Origin: Amphibalanus amphitrite | Taxonomy: Eukaryota; Arthropoda; Thecostraca; Balanomorpha; Balanidae | Assembly: GCF_019059575.1 (NCBI RefSeq) | Contig: NW_024881672.1 | Span: 62,001-126,000 of the forward strand | DNA length: 64,000 nt | Reading direction: 5' to 3' | Shown here: positions 12,401 to 22,500 of the stretch, one piece after another | How positions within the stretch are numbered: position 1 is the stretch's first letter | How the letters are laid out: each line of letters opens with the position of its first letter | The notes under the pieces: generated by a model | What the model saw: only the letters and a program-made list of their open reading frames with translations | Databases searched by the model: none | Told to the model about the DNA's origin: nothing | Translations under genes and position numbers: made by a program

Positions 12401-12925
12401 ATTCGACTATAAATTGAGATATAAATTTGCGACGTACCTTGTATGACGTCGATCAGCGCGGCCCGCAGCTGCCGGTGGGCCTGCGAGGCCGTGGCCGAGG
12501 GCGGGCTGCTCAGCCACTTGATGACCGCCGGGCTGGAGGCCAGAGCCTGCAGCACTGCATTCAGGAAGCAGGAGTTCCCGATGTTCTGCAGGCCGGCCAA
12601 AGCTCCTGCCAAAGGAACAAGAACATACTTATCCAGGGAATTCAAAAACATTTGATTTCTTTTTGAGCCATGCAAAGACTGGAACTGGCTGTTTGAAGTT
12701 ACCTGTATAAGTATATACTATTTACTTAGAGCACACTATGGTCGTTAATGGAATCAGCCTGCCTCACCACACAACACATATCACACATTTACTTCATGTT
12801 AACTTGCCTGCTGCATTCGCCGCCCTCGGTTTGGTAGTTTTTGGACCCCAAAGAACATAGCCTAAAAGTGACGCAGCTCCCAGTCCAACAAGCGTCTCCA
12901 AACGAAGGTTGTCCAGCATCTTCAT
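3254..12925 (-). CDS. USP30: USP30-like mitochondrial ubiquitin hydrolase, 5' four coding exons (partial at 3' end)
   Basis: Spliced CDS 12925-12808, 12605-12438, 11081-10138, 3436-3254; phases 1, 1 and 0 agree and give 471 codons without a stop. Order: an N-terminal hydrophobic anchor (about residues 12-26) ending YVLWGPK; the Cys box GLQNIGNSCFLN with likely nucleophile C52; the box DEQDTHEMF (about 128-136); a long Ser/Ala/Gly-rich insertion; then CQACGHK (C404, C407) and CDSC (C454, C457), a four-Cys zinc site of the USP fold. SLSLPLP and ETVHDVKCDSC match the USP30 family closely. Known role: USP30 is anchored in the mitochondrial outer membrane and removes Lys6/Lys11-type ubiquitin, opposing Parkin mitophagy. 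The catalytic His and final polar residue should lie in exons left of this window. The vertebrate protein is about 517 residues, so this one is enlarged. The gene is divergent from TMEM120. Confidence 0.9.
3951..4034. repeat. Two-unit tandem repeat, 50-bp period
   Basis: CTGTCGGTCACGTCAATA starts at 3951 and again at 4001, followed in both by TGCAGTAATATC with few changes. A simple local duplication inside USP30 intron 3. The rest of 3437-5016 is unremarkable apart from an A-rich run at 4143-4167. Confidence 0.75.
5275..6135. mobile_element. TA-flanked MITE, copy 1
   Basis: Inverted ends AAGGTAGTGTGCCA at both termini with TA on each side (5273-5274 and 6136-6137), as for Tc1/mariner-type non-autonomous elements. 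It is nearly identical to 32587-33448. The short open frames inside have no recognisable protein motif. Confidence 0.85.
6282..7286. mobile_element. TTAA-flanked piggyBac-like non-autonomous element
   Basis: TTAA at 6278-6281 and 7287-7290 bracket perfect inverted ends CCCGCGCACCGACGGGGG. TTAA targets with CCC-starting ends are typical of the piggyBac superfamily. Long C and G runs lie just inside both ends, and GTCGGTGCG is repeated near the right end. The interior has many AGGTCA-type half-sites and a 98-bp inverted repeat but no transposase frame. Confidence 0.75.
6884..6981. repeat. Imperfect inverted repeat within the TTAA element
   Basis: CGCATCGAATGATATACAT on the left pairs with ATATATATCATTCGATGCG on the right. 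Inside both arms are GACCTCGAGGTCA-type sequences around a CACGTGACC core. The whole block could form a long hairpin. Confidence 0.7.
8151..9134 (-). mobile_element. Helentron/HINE-like element, copy D
   Basis: On the minus strand it starts ACGGAGCGAGCGAAGCG near 9134. It ends with CGCTCGCTCCGT, a short hairpin (CGCC, CCAAAA, GGCG), then ATACTGGT at 8151. Two GCACGTGCGCACGTGC palindromes 127 bp apart (8334 and 8461) mark the internal tandem unit. The 5' half (about 8780-9110) is unlike copies A and B and carries several TGACCT motifs, so this is a divergent subfamily or a chimera. Confidence 0.7.
9898..9947. repeat. Perfect 23-bp-stem palindrome with four-base loop
   Basis: CTGCTGCACTATAGGAGCAT begins the left arm; the right arm is its exact complement, and the loop is GCAT. 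It is followed by three tandem CAGTGTCA units (about 9946-9969). Nothing in 9135-10137 looks coding; a C-run sits at 10091-10102 beside exon 3. Confidence 0.85.
10138..11081 (-). CDS. USP30: USP30 exon 3 (QDxHE box, long low-complexity insertion, first zinc CxxC)
   Basis: A 944-bp exon. The acceptor CTGTCGCCAG follows a very long pyrimidine run (the G-run at 11091-11106 on the plus strand). The donor is CACAAG followed by GTGAGA. It begins VNRTHPEQRADPF and continues to GWLIRRDEQDTHEMFYVLV, the second conserved USP block. About 240 residues rich in Ser, Ala, Gly, Pro and Asp then interrupt the domain before FTGTVSTQLVCQACGHK resumes the fold. The insertion has no recognisable domain. Confidence 0.9.
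11082..12437. other. USP30 intron 2
   Basis: Spans acceptor to donor between exons 3 and 2. It holds a G-run near 11091 and a C-run near 11737. No gene-like content; open frames on both strands are short and motif-free. Confidence 0.7.
12438..12605 (-). CDS. USP30: USP30 exon 2 (catalytic Cys box)
   Basis: Acceptor CCTTTGGCAG precedes GAGCTTTGG; the donor is CAAG followed by GTACGT. Phase is 1 in and 1 out, 168 bp. It encodes GLQNIGNSCFLNAVLQAL, the conserved USP Cys box, and the following helix that ends LIDVIQ. Confidence 0.92.
12808..12925 (-). CDS. USP30: USP30 exon 1 (start codon and membrane anchor)
   Basis: The ATG at 12925-12923 is the first in frame; a TAG lies eight codons upstream, which supports this start. 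A second ATG follows two codons later. The 39 complete codons encode a short hydrophobic span ending in YVLWGP and then basic residues (KTTKPR), like the anchor of vertebrate USP30. The exon ends in phase 1 at CAG followed by GCAAGT, a non-canonical GC donor in its best-known consensus. Joining to 12605 restores the frame into GALAGLQNIGNSCF. Confidence 0.8.
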
Positions 12926-15900
12926 CAAGCGACTTTCAGTTGGTATCTAGTTGTCAACTTCCTTTTTGGAATGGCTCAGCTCACCACCTCCAAAGAGCAG
13001 CTGAAATAAAATGAAATATAAATAATGGAATGGATACTGGATAGGCACTGACAGATCCCTACGCCGGACGCCCGTGAGACCCTAATGCGCCGAAAATCGG
13101 CCTGAGCGATTTTGCACTAAAATTTCAGCATGAACTGCTCCGAAAGTTGGATGCTGATTTGCGCCAAAATTAATGCACTTTAACATAACGCACATGTGCA
13201 CACCTGCTGACGAAGGCCATATAAAGCAGACCGAGCGTTAAGGGCCGAAAGTATCGGGGTCACTAGAATCGATGGAACGATGTGTTCCGGGTGTCTCGCG
13301 ATCTGGGGCCACCCGCCACTCGGTGGCCATGGTAACGGACAAGGCTGTATAGAGAAGGTAATGCCATCCCAGGGTTTTAGCCGTAAAAAGCTAACATTAC
13401 GGGACGTCACCAGAGACTATGACCCTCTCCCATGGGCGGCGCTGCACGGACATGTCTGAGGGTTAGACATCCCGGTGGAGCGTCGTAAATGAAGTAATTC
13501 CGAGTATTGCACGTCTTTTTTAATGGAGTTACTGGTACTGCTCTCCCTCTCCTCTCTCATGCTTCAGTTTGTTCTTGTTCTTGAATATTTCCTTAAAATA
13601 CAACTTGCTTATCATTCATCAATAGACAACAAATTTTCCATGGTGATGGCGCTTTCTTCATCTTTCAATCTGCTACTCAACTCAACAGACAACAATCAAC
13701 CAAACATCACAGTAGAACTGGGCACTGGCTTCACCACCCCCACCCTCCGGGGGTTGTAGGTACCATAAGCATGAGCAGCACGTCTCCCCTGCTCCATTAA
13801 CTTCAACTGCATCGGCCAGAATCTGCGGTACTCGGGTGACGTCTGCTAAGAGTAGGACTGCAGAGTCGATGGATTTTCGGAGACTCCGACTCCGACTCCG
13901 AATCCGGTTTTCAAAAACCAGCTCCGACTCCGGGCAGAATTGTCGACTTCGACCGATTCCAACTCCCAACTCCGACGACCTAGCAGGGCTGTGGAGTCGA
14001 CAGATTTTCGGTGACTCCGAGTCCGACTCCGGCCCGGGTTTCTAAAATCGACTCCGACTCCGGTCACAACTGTCGACTCCGACCGACTCCGACTCCGCAG
14101 CCCTGGCCTGGCTAAGAGAATAGGTACCTACCAAATCTTTAATCTGCTGCGGTAGACATGGCGCCATTAAGTGCTTACAGTATCTGCCCAGATCTGCCTG
14201 GTGCAGGTGCACAGACATTGACATTAGACGAATCCGCTGCCGGTAGCAACATGTTTGGGGCTGGCAAGTTTCAGAATCTACTACTGGTAGATATTTGGCA
14301 AATCCACTGCTACAGCAGCCTATTTGGGCTGACAGAATGTCTGACTGCCAGCAGCATATTCAGGAACATCAATCTGTTGCTAGGTTGGCCAGTGTGAAAA
14401 AAAATGGCAGTCAACATACACTGAAAAATTCAGTGGCAGCCATGTGCTGAATTCAGACTTCAGAGCAATATTAAATTACACCCAATGTGCCCCAAAAATT
14501 TCTTATACAATCCTGCCACCAACCCAGACACATTCCGAAATGAGCACAGTGTATATAAATACACATGTCATCACTCGCGGTATACAAAAATGCATGAAAA
14601 ATACATTAACTATGACCTACCTACACAAGCCCACAAAATTCGCGCACAAATTGCGTGTGAATTGCGTGTCGAAAAAGTGTTTGTTTATTATATGACTCGT
14701 CTTTATTTGAAATTGGAAAAGATTACGTCACAAAAACTCTGACGAAAAATAAAGTTGTTTTCTGGAAAATTAGCTTTGTACGACTTGAAAATAATACTTT
14801 TGCTTCCTTTACAGAAATGAGTATGAACACTGTTGCTTAACATATCAATAAATTTATTGCAGAAGTAAGATATTTACAAACGGTCCAAATTTGGCTAAGA
14901 ATGCAGGGACGGTTTTGTGATGTCATCTCTAAAGACCTCTTTTTTTTACAGAGTTGTCTTCAATTTGCGCCGCTTATCGTCTACTAGCAGATAACAATGC
15001 ATGAACTTGGCATAAACATGAAATGCATTGAGAGTTGAAGTCGGCTCTTGATCCGTAAGGTAAGGTGATGGAACATATAATAATGTGCTTCAGATTGATA
15101 TCCAGAATATAAGTCTACTGCTATCTTGAGTCGATTCTTGATTGAGGCATTCTTTATTGACTATCTCATTGCTGATTTTGGCAGGGGCTTTGCGCCAATT
15201 CTCAGTATGTTAGGTCAGATCCAAATCGAAATACGTGTCACTTTATGCATTGGATGTGTATATAGATCAAAACAGGGTGTCATTACATAATGTAAATTAT
15301 TTGAAATGTCCAGATCCCCTCCCCCACCGCCCCCGGGTGGTGGAGCTATTGGGCTTCCTATGCGCGTAATTTCCTTTGTTTTAACCTATTTTTCTTTCAG
15401 ATGAGATCTTAAATTTCATCAATACCTTTATATAAAAAATCTCTGATTTTTATGTTATGTTGCTTTCTAAATTATTGTTTTGCATGAGATGTTGCTCATT
15501 TGTTTTATCATTTTGCTTGCATCTTAAAAATGTAAACTGAAACTGTGGAACATTACAATTACAATTTGAATTATGCCAAAGTAGGCTTATATCTTCAAAT
15601 TAAATGTACCTATAAATTGTTTAGTGCCCAAAACAGCTTATTTCACTTAAATGGCAAATAACATTTTTTTTAGATAGTGTCAGATAAAATGTTATTGTTT
15701 TTCTTCTAGTTGTTTTTTAAGATTCAATACCAATATCACTGTTAAAAGTGTTTTTAATGTCATTTTTGATGCTAAAGATTAGATAATATTATAATATTTC
15801 TGATAGGTTTTTTGTGTTGTTTCAACCATGTGTTCATGAAACACAATGCTTGCCCAGTTTAACCAACAAATTATCAGGTTAACTGTTAACATGTTATCTG

Positions 15901-16456
15901 GTAATTGATTACCAAAGGAATGGCACTAGTGATCCTGCCATCACACCGCTATTGGCACCATTTGGGGCACTTTGGGCCGACACCTCCGTGCTCCACCCCT
16001 GGTGCGGCCCGTGTCTGGGACTGGGTCACGCGGAGCCCCGGCGCCCGGCGGCTGGCCGCTGTCACCATGGCGTGAGGCGGGTGTTTACGGTGGACGATCA
16101 GCCGCCGGCCGTCTGATCCGGCGACTGGTGGTATCAGAGCGCTGCCGTAGCACGCGCTGCCGGCCGTCGCTCACCGCCGACCCGTCGGTCCGTCCCGCTG
16201 AGGTGCGTGGGAGATGCCCGGTGACGTCAGCGACACCTATCAGATCGGCAACCACCACCAACGGACCAGAGTCATCGCCGGTAATCTGTGTGTGTACCCG
16301 GGCGCGAAGAGACACCTGAACCATATGTGCACTGTGCTACTGCTCTTTAGGTGTCGGCGTTTTCTGTGACACGCGCAGTGTGCGTGTGTACGTCTCGTGA
16401 TACTCGGGTCTCCACTGACTGGCTGTGCTGCCACAGGTGACGGACGGGTTGCCGCC
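12926..16456. promoter_or_regulatory. Divergent intergenic region between USP30 and TMEM120
   Basis: The two genes are head to head, 3.5 kb apart. The part next to TMEM120 (about 15960-16456) is GC- and CpG-rich, as expected of a promoter/5' UTR; the middle (14400-15950) is AT-rich with no coding signal. No core promoter element could be assigned with confidence. A small hAT-like element lies at 13853-14110. Confidence 0.5.
13853..14110. mobile_element. Small hAT-like MITE built of GACTCCGACTCCG repeats
   Basis: An exact 8-bp duplication GCTAAGAG lies at 13845-13852 and 14111-14118. The interior is two related halves rich in GACTCCGACTCCG and GGAGTCGA. The second half begins CAGGGCTGTGGAGTCGAC at 13986 and ends CTCCGCAGCCCTG near 14105; the first half starts with a decayed version (TAGGACTGCAGAGTCGAT). 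The ends resemble a widespread animal MITE family. Confidence 0.7.
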
Positions 16457-16528
16457 ATGGAGCACGGCACCGTGGAGGAGTGTCTGGAGGAGTGGGACTC
16501 GCTCACCGAGGAGTACAAGGCGCTAGAG
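16457..16528 (+). CDS. TMEM120: TMEM120 exon 1
   Basis: 24 codons, [19 protein letters not shown] onward, phase 0 out, donor CTAGAG followed by GTGAGA. The 3' end of this exon reappears as decayed copies in the following intron. Confidence 0.88.
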
Positions 16529-19500
16529 GTGAGACTGGGGTCATTACAGGGACTCGCTGTTCGAGTAGTCGAGGCGCTAGAGGTAAGCCGTCGTTTTTAT
16601 ATACTCTGGGTAAGACGCGGGTGGTTGAGATTGGGAACTGGATAGCGGGACTCGCTTACCGAGGAATAGATACAGGGCGCTAGAGGAAAGACAAGAGATG
16701 ATGGGGACTTGATAGTCAGAATGAGACTGAGGAATGCAAGCCGCTAGGGGTGAGACACGGGCGGATGGGGACGGTGGGACTCGCTCACAGAGAAATACAA
16801 AGCACTTGGTGGCTAGAGACTGGGATAGAACCCATAGAAGGGATGTCAGACGCAAAGGTGGTCACTGGTCGGAGGTTCAAGAGATGTTACTGTTGGACTG
16901 CCCGATATATTTTTACGGTTACTTCGCTTTTCGGGGCGCTACGTTTGCACTGACCGAGACGAACTGACACGTAAAGCAATAAGCTCATGAAATTTGTTTG
17001 AAAGTCGTGAAATTAGTTTTGATCGAGCCAGATTTGGGGCGATACTGGCAACTGTTTTGTACATTTGTATCCCTAAGGAATTCGTTAGTCAACAAAGCTG
17101 CGTTTTGGGCGGGCTCAAATCGTGTTTCTATTTTGCTATTTCTATTTTATTTTCAACCATGCAAACTACACACGAGCTGTTCGAACGTACGAATTGAGAG
17201 TACAATTATGCGGCTCGCCGCTCGGATACGGTAAAATAACTTCGCGCAATCTACAGGGTGTCTCAAAAGTTCGTTCACACATTTCCCATGCCAATAAAGC
17301 ATATAAGAACCGGCCAAAAGTATAAGGTTTTGGTGTCTGTGTGTACACCAGACAAATATGCATGCTTTGACAACTGATTAAGAAGGTTGGAAACCAACCC
17401 CTTTGCTGTATCTCCAAAAATATTTGCTCATACCGATTTTTGTTGCTCCGTCAGCTGCCGGAGGCTGATAAAAGGTTACCAGCTTTCAAGCTCTTGCAGG
17501 GGAATCCCCTGCAGTTTCTGCGTCGGATTTAGTTTTGACTAGCTCCCCGGCAACATCTGATTTTCCCTGAAAGCCGACAGCTTGCATCGACACCATTCTT
17601 GAGTATTTTGTAGGCATTCTCTGGCGCTAACTCCTTCATGAATGACTGGCGCCGACATCCCAAGCGCCATTTTCCTTTTCAAAACGACCCCAGTCCTGAA
17701 CAAACGGTAAGTGCCAGGAGTAAATTTTTCGCATCATATGGTAGCAGAATGTGTCGGACGTCTGTTTCTCAGACACATTGTGCAAATTTTGCAAATTCCA
17801 AGCGCTCGTCATTCCCCATGCCAAGACCTTCGCTCGGTTGCGGAGTGTTTTCCTCGGGAGATGTTCTGCTTTGTAAACGGCCCAAACCAGTCCATCGTGT
17901 GGTTTTATCGGGATTTTGTGTTTAAAAGAAAATTATTCGCTGCAGATCTGCCTCTTGAAACTTCGTTAGATAAAATTGTACAATAACTGACACTTTTGGA
18001 GGGTCAGGTGTCCTTGGCATTGACGATTTTTGTGTTATTGTCCCCAAAAATTAGCGTTATAGATATAATAAACAATTTTAAATTATAATTTGTCTTTATT
18101 TTACGATGACCTGCACTTTTTGAAAATGGGTAACCTCTGTCTGTGACCGTCTTGCCAGTTTTCAATAGTTATGACCGCATTTTCAGCTGCTTTCCGGAAC
18201 ACGAGTCTGCTGTCGTGCGAGGGTCGTTCAAAACGCCGTTAGTCTCGCATGGTTTCGTCCTTCAAAAATTTTAGCCACCGTTTTTATGAGATGATCATCA
18301 TGTTGCACTCATCCTCGCCGACACTTAGCCATGTGTCATTTCCGACTTAACCATTCCCATTACTCCTGAAACAGAGAGTTTCACAACATACCCGACTTTG
18401 CAACCTACATTTTCGTGCCTGACCCATGGTCAGAGGTGAACCCTTTTTGTGAGCTCATGAAGGGTCGAATGCACTTGAAAACAATGAGACTGCTTGAGGA
18501 AGGTTGTCACCAATGCCCATGCAAAATTTCGACTGTTAATTTCTTGTTGATTCAGAATTATTGACAAAAAAGCATGGCTGGTACCTGTGAACGAACTTTT
18601 GAGACACCCTGTATGCTCGGTATTCCTGTGCGCGGGTGGTTCCTCTAATCGTGTTACGTGGTAGTACAGTTTCACTTGCACACGGTTTTCTTTTGGCTGG
18701 AAGAATACTCTCTCTGTATCGTGGCGTCTTTTACCTCTTTTCAGTTGCGATGTCGACCGTCTCATCTGTATGTAAATTGACAAAGGTCGTTAGCAGTATA
18801 AATGCAAATGACCTTTATGCAAAGGCCGCTGTCCTCATGTGGGCTGCAGTGCGGTCATTGTAAGTTTATTGGTGTACTTTCTTACGCCATGTGAAACAAG
18901 AAAGTGACTTTTGCATTTCTTAACCAAATGCCGCTCTAGACATTATCTTTTTCTCAACGTAGTTCCCTCCGTGGTTGCAAGCGGCGCAATCACTTGCAAG
19001 TGATACAAGTTCGCGTGCCATGTCGCCCTTTGTTCCTTTCGTCGCTGGTGGTCTTATCCACGTCTCATCTGCCGGTGCCCCTCACCCCGGGTGGTCACTG
19101 CCGCTCAACGACCGCCCGGGGTCACTGGGAGGGAGCCCGCGAGCCCACTCGGCCGGGTCAAAGGTCAGGTGGTCCCGGGGACAAAGGTCGCCGGGGGCGT
19201 GGTGCCGACCGCCGCGGAGTAAGTGCACGTGCTGCAGGCGCATGTGGAAAATTTGGTAGCGTTCCAAGCCGAACCGGAAGAGAAAGCTTGATGCCTTGAT
19301 GAGCTTTGTCATATTTACCGATTCAGTGATCTTCAATGGTTTCCAATGGGTATATGTCGTGAGGCCGGTGGAAACCAACAGCAAATGAATCCTATATAAG
19401 AATCGGCGATGCATCATATTTCCGGCACAGCTCGGTACAAAGTCCGTAGTCGCCAACGTACTCCCTATCATCGATTGCAAAACCGCAGTGCATCTTCGCA

Positions 19501-22500
19501 TAATCAAGATTTTAGTACCAACAGTTACCCTGGCTCACTGAGGGAAGAATTTACTGTGAGTGAATGTCATGTTTTGACCCCGTTAAGGATCCACCTCTGA
19601 TCTAGTTCGATTTGACGTGTAGAATTTTTTTCGTATGTGACTGATCCATAATATGACCATGGATACATGACTAACACTTGACCCATCTCTCCATTTTAGC
19701 GCACACTCTGGTGAAGCTATTAAAATAGTGGCATTGGTTCATTCAGAATAACGTCTTACGTCCCTGCCATTTTTTATTTTTTATTTATTAACTGAATGAT
19801 TACTTTATTTCGGTCTATCAACTCTGTTGACTGATATTCTTATATCCTCAGGCGGTGCACAAAGAGTACCTGGATCGGCTACAGGAGGTGAACAAGCTAC
19901 AGGCGAAATGTCTGAAGAACATCAACCACCAGCGCTACAGACTGGGCATCATCAACAAATCCACAAAACGGTGAGTGTCGTCGAAGAAGCTACCGAACGG
20001 TATCATTGACCAAATTGATTAATTGAGTGAACCGGGTGAGCATCAACAAATCGACCAGTCGGAGTGACCAACCGATTACTTTCCGTGCAAAGCTTTGTTT
20101 GGTATTGCCTAATTTTTTAAGAACGCGATGTGATCTTAAGGTTTGTGGACTAGTTTTATCTTTGTTCACATTCGAGGATTTCGCGACGATTCGTATTTTT
20201 GGCCAACTAGTAGTTACTACACATTTCCCAGTCGTGTAACTTTTGTGGCGGCATACTGCGCGGGTTTCTGACACTTCCTTCTGTATCATGCTTATAACAG
20301 GTTCAGCTCCAGTGCCAATGACCCGGAGGTTCAGATAAAAGCGCAGGACCTGAGCAAGGACCTGATCCGGCGGAAGGCGCAGCTGTATCAGATGGAGAAC
20401 TTCCTGCCGCGCGAGAACGACGTCTACCTCAAGGTCATCCTCGGCAGCGTCAACGTGTCCATACTCAACAAAAACGACAGGTGTGTTGAGTTTTGGGTGA
20501 CACCTTGACACGCTGCTTAGGTATAAAACATAAAACTAACTTCGTTGGGATTGTGCCGTAAAGCGGCGAAGGCAGACTCAGGGAGGATGAGGAACGAGTA
20601 AACTCAAATTGTGCTTAGGTCAGATATCATTTGTGGTTATGTGATGCTACGTTTTATGTTCGACACGATGTTTTGAATTACCGGAAGCACTGGCAAAAAA
20701 GTGTGAAGAGATAAAAAAAGCGTCCCCAAAAGTGCTGCTGTCTTCGTGACACTGTACCGAGATAGTGTGTGTCCGGTGTACTGTGCGGATTACGAGCTAG
20801 GCCCAATCTGAGGAGTCACCGGTCAGCCAACACCGCCACTCAGATATGTGGTAGTGTGATCCGACATGTTACGCAACTCATCTTCAGAGCGTGAGATCAT
20901 GTTTTACTATCGCGGAGATTAGGCGGTACTAGAACGTGTGATATGGACGAGAACGGACGTCCGAAGACCACCGTACTGATTTGATAAACTTAACGCGAAG
21001 GGAATGAAATGTCGTTGAGTTTGGAGGCTTGATACAGTGATGCAGTAACGGATGCGCTATTTAATTTGTTTCGTTGTCCGCGAACAGGAGCGAATGACTA
21101 AAATATCGTCAGTTTTCACACAATCAGCGCTAGTTGCAAAAAGTGCCAACCTTCATTACCTTCCAAATACTCATTATCGGACTTTTCCGTCGACAGGTTC
21201 AAGTACAAGGACGAGTACGAGAAGTTCAAACTGGTCCTGAACGCCATCTCAATGGCGATAGCCGTGACGAGTCTGTTCTTCCAAAACAGGTGAGTAGACG
21301 CAGAACATAAACCCTTCTGTAGACATGCGAATAAATTATTAGGAGATGTCTACTGCCTTTTATTTTGGTAAACAATTTTAGGGGATGTCTACTCATACTG
21401 CCTATTATTACGAGCGAGCGAGCGCAGCGAGCGAAGTGAGTCTTTTCAATATAACGGAAAAATATCAGTATGAGCGGCCCGGCCCGGCCCGGCCTGTAAC
21501 GCTTTTGAGAGGCTTATATGTATCTCAGCAACCGCTGGACCGATTGGCCTGCGGTCTTTTTTGCTGGGTAGCCCCATCCCTTCTACCCCGTAATTGACTA
21601 CTTTTGATGCATCTCAGTGACCGTCGTGGCACGTGCCACGTGAAAAGTCAAGGGTGTTCAAGCTGTTTTGCAAAAGTAGTGATTTTGAGAGGCTCATGTC
21701 TCAGCAGCCGCTTGGGCGATTGACTTGCGGTAATTTTTATAGGGTAGCAGCATCCCTTCTACCCAAAATAGGATACTCTCGATGCATGTGGGTCACCCCC
21801 AGTGCACGTGCAAAATACAAGAATAAGAGGTGCCAAATTTGTTCCCGTTTCAGTAACTCGGTAATTACTGGGGCGATTTCGCTGAAACTTGGCATACAGG
21901 TAGGCACCCACCAGGCAATGCATTCCCATGTGTTGCGGTTAGGGTGCTACTGCACGTGCGCACGTGCAGGGGGCGTTTCCAGATCTCGAGAACGGCTGGG
22001 CCGACTGCGCTCAAATTTGGTACACGGTTGGGGACCGGTTAGTAGGGTGCCGTGCAAAAGTCAGTTTGGACCCCGTTTGCACGTGCGCACGTGCAGAATG
22101 CCGCTTCCAGATCTCAGGAACGGCTGGGCCGATTGCGTTCAAATTTGGTACACCGCTAGCGACCGGTTAGAAGGGTGCTTTGCGCAAACCCGTTGGAAGT
22201 ACCCTCTGGCCCTTCCGCACGTGCAGCCTGCAGGGCTCACCATCTCGCTCGCTCGTTCTTCGCCCAAAAGGCGTTTTACTGGTTTGGTAAAAATCTCATT
22301 TTTTTACTAGTCTCATGTGGTAAAAAATGATGTCTTGATTTACTCTAAGTATGCATTGTGCTTCATATCCTACTTATGGACGTGCCCTTCTGGGTTTGAA
22401 CATTGAAATCTACACATTACCCACGGAGTGCTGCTACCCCGCCGTGACGCTCCCTCGCCGTGTTCCAGGATCCTGGACCTGGTGTTCATGTTCATGCTGG

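Noticed and set aside
21633..22310. 225-codon frame and related 68-163-codon frames in the four Helentron-like copies
   Set aside because: The frame spans the 127-bp non-coding tandem units and is not conserved at its ends; recurrence reflects repeat copies, not a gene.
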